From Neobacillus massiliamazoniensis (GTDB lineage Bacteria; Bacillota; Bacilli; Bacillales; Cytobacillaceae): a stretch of 64,000 nt of DNA. The notes under the pieces are model-generated. The model was given only the letters and a program-made list of their open reading frames with translations, was not told the DNA's origin and did not search any database. Made by a program: the position numbers and the translations under genes. Position 1 is the first letter of the stretch. Each line of letters starts with the position of its first letter. The DNA is taken from contig NZ_CVRB01000003.1 of the NCBI RefSeq assembly GCF_001048695.1, positions 248,001 to 312,000 on the forward strand, read 5' to 3'. Below, piece after piece: positions 15,831-25,081 of the stretch.

Positions 15831-17531
15831 ATGCTTTCTAGTCGCGAAGAAGTATTAAAATTGACTGATAAATTAGTTAATATTGAAAGTGTTGTCAATA
15901 CTGTTGGTGAAATTGATATTGCAAACAGTTTATATCATCTTCTAGACTCCTTACCTTATTTTCAAAAAAACCATTCTCATCTTGTTAAGTCAAGAACAGA
16001 GGATGATGAAATTGAACGTTATAATGTACTTGCATTTGTGAAAGGCACAAAGGTGAAGAGTAATAAAACTGTAATCTTAATGGGGCACATTGACACAGTA
16101 GGAATTGAGGATTATAGCCATTTAAAAGACAAGGCATGTTTTCCAAAAGAACTAATGAATGCGCTTTCATGTGAAAATTTGCCAGATCTTGTACATGAGC
16201 ACTTAGATTCAGGTGAGTGGTATTTTGGTCGTGGTGTTTTAGATATGAAAAGCGGGGTAGCAAGTCATCTTTATCTACTAAAATACTATTCCGAGCACCC
16301 TGAAGAATTAGTCGGCAATCTTGTATTATTAGCTGAGTGTGACGAAGAAGATAGTTCTCATGGTGTTTTGTCCGCGCTTAAGGATTTAAAGAGATGGAAA
16401 GAGGAGCATCAATTTGATTATCAAGCCCTTATAAACTCCGATTTTGTAGCACCACGATTTGAAGGTGATGAAAAACGTTATATATATAAAGGGACAGTTG
16501 GGAAGTTGCTTCCTTCCTTCTTCATTACAGGATCGGAAACGCATGCAGGCTCGTGCTTTGAAGGGGTGGATCCGAACTATATAGCAGCGGAGTTGACAAG
16601 ACAAATTAGCTACAATCCTGATTTGTGTGATGAATCACTAGGAGAAACCCCCGTCCCACCAGTTTCTCTAAAACTAACGGATTTAAAGCCAACCTATACA
16701 ATACAAACAGCTTTATCCTCCTACGTTTATTTTAATTTCTTTATTCATTCATGGTCGCCCCAAGATGTACTGATAAAGCTTAAAGATCAAGCAGAAATCG
16801 CATTTAATAATGCGTTAAAGAACTTGAAAGAGAGACATCGAAAATATTGTGAAAGAAGTGGGATGTCTTATAGCGATTTACCATGGAAAACTAGAGTACT
16901 AATCTACGAAGATATGCAGAAACTACTTGTCGAACAGTATGGAGAGCAATTTATCCAGCATATGAATAAATTTAAAGCAAAACTTCTATTAGACAAAACA
17001 CTGGATACGCGAATGTTTGCAGCGAGGGTCGTTGAAGAAGAATGGAACTGGATGAAAGATAAAAGTCCAGCTATTATCTTGTTCTATTCATCGCTCTATT
17101 CACCTCGTATAGAGTTGACTGGTAAAACTGAACGTGAACAAAACTTGTTAGATGCTCTTGATCACGCAATTGAAGTTGTTCAACCATATTACCCCTATCC
17201 GATTGTAACAAGGAACTACTTTCCATATGTTTGTGATATGAGTTGTGTAGCGTTAAGCGATGACGAGGAAGGTATTCGAGCAGTGAGTGAAAACAATCCC
17301 AGCTGGGGTACAAAACATTACGTAAATTATCAAGCAATTCGAGAGATTAACGTGCCTACTATCAATATTGGACCATATGGCTATGATGCACATAATAGGT
17401 ACGAGCGGATGGAAAAGCACTATTCAACTGAAATTGTACCGAATATCACGAATGAAGTTATTTGCAGGCTTTTAGGCATGGATAGCAAGCAAACTATCAA
17501 ACATATAGATGACAAAAAGGCTAAACGATAA
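15831..17531 (+). CDS. rocB: RocB, M20-family arginine utilisation peptidase
   Basis: A 566-residue M20-type metallohydrolase matching RocB, the arginine-degradation protein of Bacillus whose exact reaction is unsettled. Metal-site motifs: MGHIDTVG (H86), GRGVLDMKSG (D138) and ECDEEDSSHG (E172/E173). The ATG at 15831 has an AAGGAGCG site; the ATG at 15807 has none. It follows the ABC transporter by about 95 bases with no terminator seen, and so probably belongs to the sigma-54 operon. In B. subtilis, rocABC is also controlled through sigma-54. The rest of the arginine pathway (rocA, rocD, rocF) is not in this window. Confidence 0.9.
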   Translation: MLSSREEVLKLTDKLVNIESVVNTVGEIDIANSLYHLLDSLPYFQKNHSHLVKSRTEDDEIERYNVLAFVKGTKVKSNKTVILMGHIDTVGIEDYSHLKDKACFPKELMNALSCENLPDLVHEHLDSGEWYFGRGVLDMKSGVASHLYLLKYYSEHPEELVGNLVLLAECDEEDSSHGVLSALKDLKRWKEEHQFDYQALINSDFVAPRFEGDEKRYIYKGTVGKLLPSFFITGSETHAGSCFEGVDPNYIAAELTRQISYNPDLCDESLGETPVPPVSLKLTDLKPTYTIQTALSSYVYFNFFIHSWSPQDVLIKLKDQAEIAFNNALKNLKERHRKYCERSGMSYSDLPWKTRVLIYEDMQKLLVEQYGEQFIQHMNKFKAKLLLDKTLDTRMFAARVVEEEWNWMKDKSPAIILFYSSLYSPRIELTGKTEREQNLLDALDHAIEVVQPYYPYPIVTRNYFPYVCDMSCVALSDDEEGIRAVSENNPSWGTKHYVNYQAIREINVPTINIGPYGYDAHNRYERMEKHYSTEIVPNITNEVICRLLGMDSKQTIKHIDDKKAKR

Positions 17532-17673
17532 ACTTTAACATAGCTTTTTATAAAGACTAGATCACATATTCATAATAAATGAAAGGAGAATGCAAACTAA
17601 TAAAGTGGATGCAAAACGGTATTAATTATTAGCATCACTTAGGATGAAATCGAATGAAAAGTGGGGTGGAAAA

Positions 17674-17820
17674 ATGACGAAACCAAGTAATAAGGAATTT
17701 AATAATAAAAATAAACCTCTTCCAAAAGTGGATGTTGAATTTGGGGGAGAAAATGAACTTGAAAATAAAGCTTTAAGAGCGCAAAAAAAAATGGCAAAAC
17801 AAGTGAACGAAAAACTATAA
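17674..17820 (+). CDS. small hydrophilic protein, 48 aa
   Basis: ATG at 17674 follows GGGGTGG and opens a 48-residue frame rich in Asn, Lys and Glu (for example KEFNNKNKPLPKVDVEFGGE), ending with the helical EKLs-like tail QKKMAKQVNEKL. No cysteine or membrane segment is present. A strong hairpin follows 12 bases after the stop. Its composition is like small spore or stress proteins of Bacillus, but I cannot place it in a family. Confidence 0.55.
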   Translation: MTKPSNKEFNNKNKPLPKVDVEFGGENELENKALRAQKKMAKQVNEKL

Positions 17821-17832
17821 ATAAATTGGGCA

Positions 17833-17867
17833 CGAGGCTGTTGATCAAGAGATTGTCAACAGCCTCG
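17833..17867 (+). terminator. long hairpin, probable terminator
   Basis: CGAGGCTGTTGA and TCAACAGCCTCG form a perfect 12-bp stem. No T-run follows, so it may be an imperfect or attenuating terminator. Confidence 0.5.
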
Positions 17868-18081
17868 AATGTTATGAAATACAAGAGAAAAAGCGTATGA
17901 GTTATCGTTTGTTCAAGGTGAACTCTCGATCATTTTAGACTAAATCATGCATGAAATTAGCATGAACAAAGCAATACCATAGATTACTACATAGATTACT
18001 ACAGAGAAAAAAATCTATGTTGTTTCTATTAAATAAATTCATTAAAAAGACTGAACACATGATTGTTTATTTGTGAACACT

Positions 18082-18804
18082 CTATGTTAGTCTTTTTCTT
18101 TTTATCAACCAAAATGGACTGTATAGAATATAAAAACTCAAAATCATCGCTAGCTCTATCGTGAGAAGATACCACGGCCAGGGCCCGAAATAATTTAAAA
18201 TAGTCATACCTGCCTTTTTCATAATGTAGAGGTAGTTCGAACCCAATACCTTATTAAGGAAAAAGACAAAAACGCCATATATGTTTACAAGAAGAATGGT
18301 CACCCACATAGAAGGAATGGTCGGCCAGTAGTTATAGGCCACCACCATAAACAAACAAGCCAGCACCACTCCTCCATGTGAAATAAAAGACTGGAAATAT
18401 AGAAAGTGAGGAAAGGAAAACTTGTAAAGATCAGGTGTCAAGATCACTTGGATGGCACTGCCTAACCCCGCAAAATACATGAATTGAAAAATTCTGTAGC
18501 TTTCTGTTAGCAGCATCACAACGGCAAGAAGAGCAGCAAGATCACTAAGCTGAAGCGGTAATGCCTTTCTTGCTGTCCAAGCATGCTCACTTACAAGCCA
18601 AAGATGGTATAAAATATTATCCACCAATATGATAATTGCCAGAGTGAAACGAAAAAGATTTCGATTCCTCTTCTCCTGAAGATTGTTTCTAAACACAAAC
18701 AGGAGAATACAGAGAATGATTATAATAGCCATAGTGATGAGATGATCGACTGAAAAAGGACGAAATAATTCAAGTTTTGAATGATATTGAAAATATGGTT
18801 TCAT
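18082..18804 (-). CDS. YwaF-like integral membrane protein (TIGR02206 type)
   Basis: A 240-residue membrane protein with six to seven helices, matching the TIGR02206/YwaF family: FSVDHLITMAIIIILCIL, a conserved LPLQLSDLAALLAVVML, LTPDLYKFSFPHFLYFQSFI, SHGGVVLACLF, VFFLNKVLGSNYLYIMKK and WPWYLLTIE. The function is unknown. The ATG at 18804 has a GGAG site. A near-identical truncated copy in the same orientation lies at 11017-11330. The pair flanks the sigma-54/rocB locus as direct repeats. The stop codon overlaps an AAGACT/AGTCTTTTT hairpin. Confidence 0.85.
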   Translation of the reverse strand: MKPYFQYHSKLELFRPFSVDHLITMAIIIILCILLFVFRNNLQEKRNRNLFRFTLAIIILVDNILYHLWLVSEHAWTARKALPLQLSDLAALLAVVMLLTESYRIFQFMYFAGLGSAIQVILTPDLYKFSFPHFLYFQSFISHGGVVLACLFMVVAYNYWPTIPSMWVTILLVNIYGVFVFFLNKVLGSNYLYIMKKAGMTILNYFGPWPWYLLTIELAMILSFYILYSPFWLIKRKRLT

Positions 18805-19035
18805 CTTATTATCTCCATTGCCTGTACCGATTTTTAGGAAGATTTCCTAACGTTAATATTCGAAAGAGTGCCTTTTTTAATACAATAAATCCATTCCTTT
18901 TCCAAGGGTAAATACGTTCTATATGGGTATACTGTGGAAAGGATACGCTAAGATATTGGTCTCTGTTATTTAATGAGAATCGCAAGGACTTTAATTTTTG
19001 GTTGTGTAAAAGGTCATTGTTGATTTTTGAAACTA
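18805..19035. other. intergenic region
   Basis: Divergent promoter region of the YwaF-like gene; no distinct operator was recognised. It ends at the GC-rich repeat. Confidence 0.4.
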
Positions 19036-19225
19036 TGTTGATTGGAGCGGAAGGCGCGAGACTCCTCGAAAATGCTATCGCATTTCCTTCGTGCGTGGGC
19101 GGATTCCAGGAAGTAATTCAATGTCCTGCGGGAGTACGGGGCAGGGCAGACCCCGCAGGCGCTCAAGCGCCGAGGAGGCTCCCCGGAACGCCCGCGGATG
19201 CTCGCTTCTTGAGCGCAAATCAACA
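19036..19225. repeat. GC-rich 190-bp intergenic repeat, copy 1
   Basis: It starts TGTTGATTGGAGCGG and ends GAGCGCAAATCAACA, giving short inverted ends (TGTTGATT/AATCAACA). The middle holds CCTGCGGGAG, GACCCCGCAGGCGC and GCCGAGGAGGCTCCCC, words common in a GC-rich repeat found in many Bacillaceae. The left arm is interrupted after ACTCCT by an extra unit with the hairpin AAATGC-TATC-GCATTT. Copy 2 at 49115-49303 carries the same interruption. It lies about 60 bases upstream of the EEP gene. Confidence 0.8.
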
Positions 19226-19282
19226 GGCAAGTTTAACACAGCCTAATTTTTTTATTGAAAAATTAAGTATTGAGGTGAAAAT

Positions 19283-20014
19283 ATTCTGGAAATTAGTGTT
19301 ATGACATTTAATATCCACCATGGCAGGGGAAGAGATAAACAATTAGATCTTAATCGAATTGCCGAGATTATCGCAGGAAGCGGTGCTGATATCATTGGTT
19401 TGAACGAAGTGGATAAATATTTTTCAAAAAGAAGTGATAATCAAGACCAGATTGGTTGGCTGGCAAAACAATTAAACATGCAGCATGCTTTCAGCCCTTC
19501 ATTGTCTCTAAGGTTTAAAAAAACAGCTCCTGCAAGGCAGTATGGAAATGCACTTTTGTCCCGTTATCCAATCGTCAACGCAAAAAGTCATCTACTTAAT
19601 ATCCTACCAGGAATTGTCGAAGGAAGGTCAATACTCGAAGCCACACTACAGATAAACGAAAAATGTTTGAAAATCAATGTGACCCATTTAAGTCTGAATC
19701 CCATTCTGCATCGAAAGCAAACTAATTTTATGATCAACCAGTTCATTAATTCGTCTGATCCCACCATTATTATGGGTGATTGGAATATGAAACCAGAATC
19801 AAGAGATTGGAGAAAAATAACGCATGAATTCCAAGATGCATGGAATATTGCCGGCAAAGGGGCTGGATTCACTTATCCATCGCTTCGACCAAGGTCCAGG
19901 TTGGACTACCTGTTTGTCAGTCCTCATTTTCGTGTTATTAACGTAGATATTATCACAAATAACCCAAAAGCCTCCGACCATTTACCGCTAAAAGCAACAT
20001 TTTCATTCTGTTAA
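19283..20014 (+). CDS. endonuclease/exonuclease/phosphatase (EEP) family protein
   Basis: A cytoplasmic EEP-fold hydrolase of about 240 residues. Motifs: MTFNIHHGRG with the first catalytic Asn, IIGLNEVD with the metal-binding Glu, GDWNMKP, RLDYLFVS and SDHLPL with the final Asp-His. The first ATG (19301) lies within the first strand, and the family normally starts five to seven residues earlier. A GAGGTG site at 19272-19277 points to an ATT or CTG near 19283-19286, so a non-canonical start is likely. It is followed by a phosphodiesterase-like gene on the same strand. The substrate (nucleic acid, lipid or phosphoinositide) cannot be told. Confidence 0.85.
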   Translation: MLEISVMTFNIHHGRGRDKQLDLNRIAEIIAGSGADIIGLNEVDKYFSKRSDNQDQIGWLAKQLNMQHAFSPSLSLRFKKTAPARQYGNALLSRYPIVNAKSHLLNILPGIVEGRSILEATLQINEKCLKINVTHLSLNPILHRKQTNFMINQFINSSDPTIIMGDWNMKPESRDWRKITHEFQDAWNIAGKGAGFTYPSLRPRSRLDYLFVSPHFRVINVDIITNNPKASDHLPLKATFSFC

Positions 20015-20095
20015 TATGATATTTCCTTCTAACATAATTTTAAAAAAATATTCCATAATAATACAAAAGTCTATTTGAAGAGAGGAGCGGAATGA

Positions 20096-21568
20096 ATGAC
20101 ATCAGACCAAATTCAAAAAAAGAAAGTCATTCTGCTTATGATTGATACATTAATGGATTCGTCTTTACAAGAAGCTATTAAAAGTGAAAAAGCTCCTGCC
20201 TTACAATTTTTTATTGAAAATGGAAAATACTTTTCAAATCTTGTTAGTCCATTTCCAACCATGTCAGTAAATGTTGATAGTACTTTATTAACAGGTGTAT
20301 ACAGTGATAAACACAAAGTTCCAGGCTTAGTTTGGTATAACAAAAATGAAGAGAGAATTGTAAATTATGGAGGTCATGTTTTTGAACTGATTAAACTGGG
20401 TCTAAAGAAATCCATGGAAGACATATTTTATAATTTAAATCATGAGCATTTAAGCAAAAAGCACCCAACCATTCATGAAATTTTACATGAAAGGGGAATT
20501 CAAAGCGCATCCATAAATACCCTTTTATATAGGGGGGATATCCAAACCAAATTGAAAATACCCTTTCTCTTATCAGTGTTTACGGGCTTAAATAGAGAGA
20601 TGATGTCGTTTTCGCCGAACTTATTCACTTATGGAGCCATGCACAAGATTAATCCATTAAAAAAGAACTCATACTTTTGGCAAAAGTATGGATTCAACGA
20701 TAAATTTTCAGCAAATGAACTAAAATACCTTATAAACCGAAATAATCTACCCCCTTTTACGATTGTTTATTTTCCTGATTTAGACCATAGCACACATGTA
20801 AATGGAAGAAATGATATTAAGGGAATTGCAAAAGTAGATCAACAGCTGCAAGAAATTTTAAATCAGTTTCCATCCTGGGAAGAAGCTTTATCCAATATCA
20901 TATGGATTATTCTTGGCGATAATGGTCAGGCGTGGATCGATCAAAATCGAAATCATGCTTTAATTGACCTTAGAAAGAGTTTGGGTTCGTATCGAATCGT
21001 AAAATTGAGAAAAGGGGTTTCGGTGGAAGACGAAATTGTTCTTGGTGTAAACGAGAGAATGTCGTTTATATACACTCTCGATTCTCAAAAGATTCCTTTA
21101 GAAGAAATCGCTAAGATCTTACAGAAAGATGATCGAATTGATGTGGTTGCGTTAAAAAAAGGAAATACAGTAACTGTAACATCTGGAATACATAGTGGGA
21201 ATCTTCAATTTCATCCTGAAGGGGAGTTTTTCGACGAGTATAACCAATCGTGGTCAATAAAAGGAAATAATGAGATATTAAATCTAACTATTACTGAAAA
21301 TAGTATCGAATATGGAGAATACCCAGATGCCTTAGCAAGATTATATTCATCATTTTATTCCCATGAAGGGGAATACATCATTGTAAGTGCAAAACCTGGA
21401 TACGAATTCAAAGGTGAGGGTTCCCCTACACATGTAGGTGGAGCAAGTCATGGGGGATTACACAAACAAGATTCTTTAGCGTCTATGATCATTTGTGGAA
21501 CCGATACAACCCCAAAGCATATGCGTATTTTAGATCTTAAGGATTGGCTTTTGACGTTAATTTCATAA
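20096..21568 (+). CDS. type I phosphodiesterase/alkaline phosphatase superfamily protein
   Basis: A 490-residue protein with the nucleotide pyrophosphatase/phosphodiesterase fold. Visible metal-site blocks are VILLMIDTLMDSS, FPTMSVNVDSTLLTGVY (nucleophile Ser/Thr region), VYFPDLDHSTHVNG (Asp and His), IIWIILGDNGQAW and THVGGASHGGLHKQDS (last His). There is no signal peptide, so it is predicted cytoplasmic. The ATG at 20096 is 6 bases after GAGGAGCGGA. It lies 80 bases after the EEP gene in the same direction. Two phosphoester-hydrolase genes in a row, next to a lipid glycosyltransferase, suggest a lipid or cell-envelope role, which is inference. Confidence 0.8.
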   Translation: MTSDQIQKKKVILLMIDTLMDSSLQEAIKSEKAPALQFFIENGKYFSNLVSPFPTMSVNVDSTLLTGVYSDKHKVPGLVWYNKNEERIVNYGGHVFELIKLGLKKSMEDIFYNLNHEHLSKKHPTIHEILHERGIQSASINTLLYRGDIQTKLKIPFLLSVFTGLNREMMSFSPNLFTYGAMHKINPLKKNSYFWQKYGFNDKFSANELKYLINRNNLPPFTIVYFPDLDHSTHVNGRNDIKGIAKVDQQLQEILNQFPSWEEALSNIIWIILGDNGQAWIDQNRNHALIDLRKSLGSYRIVKLRKGVSVEDEIVLGVNERMSFIYTLDSQKIPLEEIAKILQKDDRIDVVALKKGNTVTVTSGIHSGNLQFHPEGEFFDEYNQSWSIKGNNEILNLTITENSIEYGEYPDALARLYSSFYSHEGEYIIVSAKPGYEFKGEGSPTHVGGASHGGLHKQDSLASMIICGTDTTPKHMRILDLKDWLLTLIS

Positions 21569-21572
21569 AAAA

Positions 21573-21616
21573 AAACTGCAAAGCGTATCTTAAAGAAACC
21601 TTTGCAGTTTTTTCAT
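21573..21616. terminator. bidirectional terminator
   Basis: AAACTGCAAAG and CTTTGCAGTTT form an 11-bp stem with A- and T-runs outside, between convergent genes. Confidence 0.85.
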
Positions 21617-21636
21617 GTTTCTAAATTGGTATTTTT

Positions 21637-22257
21637 TCACAAAACCGTTAACTCGGTTTCAATGGGATATCTTCGCATGAATTCCTTCGTCGAAATGGCA
21701 ATGATTTTGGGACTGAGGAGCTCTCCTTTTGTTTGTAACCTTTGTTTTCCTTGAGGATGAACAACGAGCAATAAAAGGCGCAAATAGATATTGGTTAAGA
21801 AAAAGAATAGCCCTCTAGGCAAGTCAGTTACGGTAAAACCGAATTGCTTGGTCCCTCGATGGATCATAGAAATCCCGTATAAGCCTTTAATCTCTTCATA
21901 TTTCGGATGATTAAGAATGAAACCAAGCGTTTTCGGCAATAATTGTTCGGTTGTTCGAATCATTTGGATGGCTAAATGAATAGAGGAACGGGAATTTGTC
22001 CCCATTCTAAAAAGCATTTCATTATTAAGATGAAGTTCAAGCACACGATCTCCTCTTTTAATGATCTCTCCATCCAACAATTGTATCGGTTTACCCCAAT
22101 AAGTGCGTACTCTTACGTTCAAGAATGGCTGATTCTTATCAATGGGCTGAATAGTAAATAACCTATAAAATAAATGTTCCCATTGGATCCATAAAAAGAT
22201 CATTATTTTCTTTTTCCAGCTAATTTCCGGTGTCAATACTGGTTGATCTAATTTCAT
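21637..22257 (-). CDS. YkoP-like protein
   Basis: A 206-residue protein that resembles the YkoP-like group, which accompanies lipid glycosyltransferases in Bacillus. The middle reads FLNVRVRTYWGKPIQLLDGE, IIKRGDRVLELHLNNE, RSSIHLAIQM. The late segment GLFFFLTNIYLRLLLLVVHP may be a membrane-associated helix. It lies 43 bases downstream of the glycosyltransferase gene on the same strand and probably shares its transcript. The family call is from remembered pattern and context; a distinct uncharacterised family is possible. Confidence 0.55.
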   Translation of the reverse strand: MKLDQPVLTPEISWKKKIMIFLWIQWEHLFYRLFTIQPIDKNQPFLNVRVRTYWGKPIQLLDGEIIKRGDRVLELHLNNEMLFRMGTNSRSSIHLAIQMIRTTEQLLPKTLGFILNHPKYEEIKGLYGISMIHRGTKQFGFTVTDLPRGLFFFLTNIYLRLLLLVVHPQGKQRLQTKGELLSPKIIAISTKEFMRRYPIETELTVL

Positions 22258-22300
22258 TTGGTATTCCTCTCTTCATTTGTTCTAATTCCTCTACTTCAAA

Positions 22301-23497
22301 TTACCCTGTAACAGAGAAGTTTGGGATAGATACTTGACGTTTCATTTGAACAATGACATCGAGAGCATCAAATGTGGATCTTTTTTTAGAAAAAAGTCTA
22401 GTGTTTTCTTTCATTTTTTTTAGGAGCTTAGGATCAAATAATAAATGTAAGAGCTTTGTTTTTAAATCAGTAAGATTTTCAGCCAACATGGCCACGCCCG
22501 CATGCACTAAAAACTGAGCATTATCCTGTTCTTGACCAGGAAGGGGGTTATAAAGCAACATGGGTAATTCCATCGCCATCGCTTCTGAAGTCGTTATTCC
22601 TCCTGGTTTTGTGATCATGATATCTGAGATGGCCATAAGTTCATGAATATAGTCAATATATCCGGTCAAATAGATGCGATGCTTCGAGTGTTTAAATTCC
22701 TCTGTTACCTGATGGCGTAATTTCTCATTGTGTCCACATACAATAATAAGTTGTATGGATTGTGGTAAAGCATTTAACGCTCGAAAGGTCGTTAATCCAT
22801 CGCGTATGATACCATATCCTCCGCCCATTACTAAGATCGTAGGCAAGTCAGGATCTAGCCCAAATTTATTTATTAATTCTATCTTATCATGTGCTTGAAA
22901 AAATTTGGGTCTAATGGGTATTCCTGTATCAGAAATTTTAGAATCATCAATTCCTTGGTGATTTAAAGCTTGGCGAACCATATTCGAACCAACGATATAT
23001 TGATCGGTAAGGGGGTGAATCCAATAACTATGATCAGTATAATCAGTGATGATGGTCACGGTAGGAATATTGATTAATCCATATTGTTTTAGTTTTGACA
23101 TGACCCCAGCTGCAAACGGAAACGTACTTACAACAACTGAAGGCTGGACTTCCTGTATCAATTTCAGGGTTCGTCCCATTCCGGGTGAAAGAACGGCATT
23201 CAACTTTATTGAAAAAGAGTTAACCTTACGTGTTTTTTGGAAAAAATAACCATATAAACGAGGGAATTTTTTAATTCCTTTCATGTACACATATTGGCTT
23301 AAGGGGTAAAGATAAGAATATCCCAACGCCATAAAATCAAAAACGACTGATTCTACATCTGGCAGACTCAATTGTGTTGCCTCGTGGATCGCGTTAGCAA
23401 CTTGTTGATGTCCCTCTCCAAAGGTGCCAGATAGAATGAGAACTTTATCTATTTCCCTGGAATTTATAGCATTCACCCCTCTATATGGTATTTTCAA
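22301..23497 (-). CDS. MGDG synthase/UgtP-type lipid glycosyltransferase
   Basis: A 398-residue GT28-type glycosyltransferase of the monogalactosyldiacylglycerol synthase family, which adds sugars to diacylglycerol at the cytoplasmic membrane face. Motifs: LILSGTFGEGHQQVANAI at the N-terminus (acceptor and membrane side), TIITDYTDHSYWIHP, LVMGGGYGI in the donor domain and ITKPGGITTSEAMAMELPML with the nucleotide-sugar-binding Glu. The TTG at 23497 is the longest start. A GTG at 23476 is possible, because no clear ribosome binding site precedes the TTG. The gene is followed by a YkoP-like gene, as in related lipid-glycosylation clusters. Confidence 0.85.
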   Translation of the reverse strand: MKIPYRGVNAINSREIDKVLILSGTFGEGHQQVANAIHEATQLSLPDVESVVFDFMALGYSYLYPLSQYVYMKGIKKFPRLYGYFFQKTRKVNSFSIKLNAVLSPGMGRTLKLIQEVQPSVVVSTFPFAAGVMSKLKQYGLINIPTVTIITDYTDHSYWIHPLTDQYIVGSNMVRQALNHQGIDDSKISDTGIPIRPKFFQAHDKIELINKFGLDPDLPTILVMGGGYGIIRDGLTTFRALNALPQSIQLIIVCGHNEKLRHQVTEEFKHSKHRIYLTGYIDYIHELMAISDIMITKPGGITTSEAMAMELPMLLYNPLPGQEQDNAQFLVHAGVAMLAENLTDLKTKLLHLLFDPKLLKKMKENTRLFSKKRSTFDALDVIVQMKRQVSIPNFSVTG

Positions 23498-23970
23498 GGC
23501 CCAGAAAACTGAATCTAGAGTTCATATGTACGACTCTTGTTATCTTTTCCCTTTCCTTTTCCCTTCTATACGCGAGATATGACCGAGATACTTGTAAAAA
23601 AGAGGCAAAAGCATAGATTCGTTTTCCAGTTTTCAAAAATAAATAATTTGTTCTCTTATAAACATATTCGGAGAGTTGAAGATGGCTTGTACACATGTCA
23701 CTCATTAAATAAAACTTTTTAGTGCGGGTTTAAAGGAAAATGATGAACGGTGGAAGCCCTAATAAACCGCTTTTTTTGATGTTCCGGTATTAGATGAATA
23801 CGGAAATCAGAATCATTATATTTAATTTGTTCTCGTAATACTCCTTTATTAAGGTATATGCACTTCTATTTGATTTTCATACACCATTCACGTCATCGGT
23901 AAAATAGGCAGGAATGTTAGTTATCCAAGTAGAATATTATTAACAATTATTTGGATAAGGTGGTGTTTGG
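23498..23970. other. gene-free region of about 470 bases
   Basis: It holds the promoter region of the glycosyltransferase. Short frames on both strands lack ribosome binding sites and family resemblance. No RNA or repeat was recognised. Confidence 0.45.
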
Positions 23971-24594
23971 ATGTTAAAGGCTTGCTGGAGGAATTTGCGA
24001 TATATCCTGGATCATAAACTGAATGTCCTGGTTGAATGCTGGATTGAAGGATTATATATCCAAGGGATTACCCACGATTTATCAAAATTTTAACGAAAAG
24101 AATTTTTCTCGTATGCGAAGAAATTCTTTTACCGCGGAGAAAAGACGGCTGACAATGAACTGAAATGGAAATATGCGTGGCTTCACCACCAGCGAAAAAA
24201 CAAACACCATTGGGAATACTGGGTGGTTGATCCAAATAATAAGCAGGCTTTGCCCATGCCGAGAAAATATCTCATCGAAATGGTCTGTGACTGGCGTTCG
24301 TTTTCAAGGAAATGGGGAAGGAAGGTCAAACCTGCGACGTTAGATCTTTCCGAAAAGATCGTGTTACATCCTGATACCAAAAAAGAGTTAGAGATGATTA
24401 TGAAGAGAAAAAGGGAAGAGGATGCCAGAAATACTGCGGTCAAATTATACAAATCATCGATTATGACCGCCACCATGTTTTTTGAGTTCCAAACAGTAAG
24501 CAAAATGGCTGTTCATTTAGCTTTTCTTGTTGAACGGGTGCAAAACTGGAACAAAGGAAATGCTTTTTCTTCTTCAAGTAACGGATCATTGTGA
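23971..24594 (+). pseudogene. DUF5662 protein with one in-frame stop codon
   Basis: A single frame runs from ATG 23971 to 24594, broken only by TAA at 24091-24093. Before the stop it reads RNLRYILDHKLNVLVECW and GLYIQGITHDLSKF. After it, RKEFFSYAKKFFYRG, then WLHHQRKNKHHWEYWV, then MPRKYLIEMVCDW. These are the standard DUF5662 blocks (HDLSKFxxxEF, HHxxxNKHHWEYW), with metal-binding-like histidines. The break lies exactly in the conserved SKF-x-xxEF segment, so a single substitution made the stop. The C-terminal extension (about 80 residues) is longer than usual. Confidence 0.75.
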
Positions 24595-24657
24595 TTTATT
24601 GAATCTAAATAAAACCCCATGATTTAAGACACTATTTCTGTTCACTTCAATCTTTAG

Positions 24658-24990
24658 ACCCTTACACATGAACGGCATCCTTTCTTTATATATACTTCAG
24701 GAAAGTTAGCAGGCTTTGTCTTTGTTAGAGAATTTGAGAGACTTGAAAAAGGGAAAATTAAATGGCTCGTGTCAGAGTCCTTTATCATAAAAAAGGATCA
24801 GAAACAAGGAATTGGTCGATTAGCTGCTCAACAAGTTTTTGACATGTTCAGAAAATGGATTGTTGCGCAAATTGAAAGCGGTATTATTTCGCAATTGTTT
24901 TGGGAACAGGTAATTTCCGATTATACCCAAGGTCAATTTACGAAAACGCATCTGGGAAAACAACCTGCATACGAATTTGAATCAATCTGA
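24658..24990 (+). pseudogene. GNAT acetyltransferase, N-terminally truncated
   Basis: The frame gives HPFFIYTSGKLAGFVFVRE, then ESFIIKKDQKQGIGRLAAQQ with the acetyl-CoA loop QGIGRLAA, then FDMFRKWIVAQIESG and FWEQVISDYTQGQF. This is the C-terminal two-thirds of a GNAT enzyme of the QTG-type subgroup. A stop at 24655 and the lack of a start codon show that the first 50 or so residues are gone. It follows another dead gene, marking a decayed junction next to the GC-richer two-component block. Confidence 0.65.
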
Positions 24991-25081
24991 AAGTCTAAGC
25001 TAACGAGCAACGAGAGTGGGGTAGCGTGCCGCGCCACTGCTGAAGAATATACAAAGCTAATTGCAAAAGGAGGTCGGCATC

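Noticed and set aside
23481..23722. Short frames on both strands upstream of the glycosyltransferase
   Set aside because: No binding sites, mutual overlap and no family resemblance; treated as promoter region.
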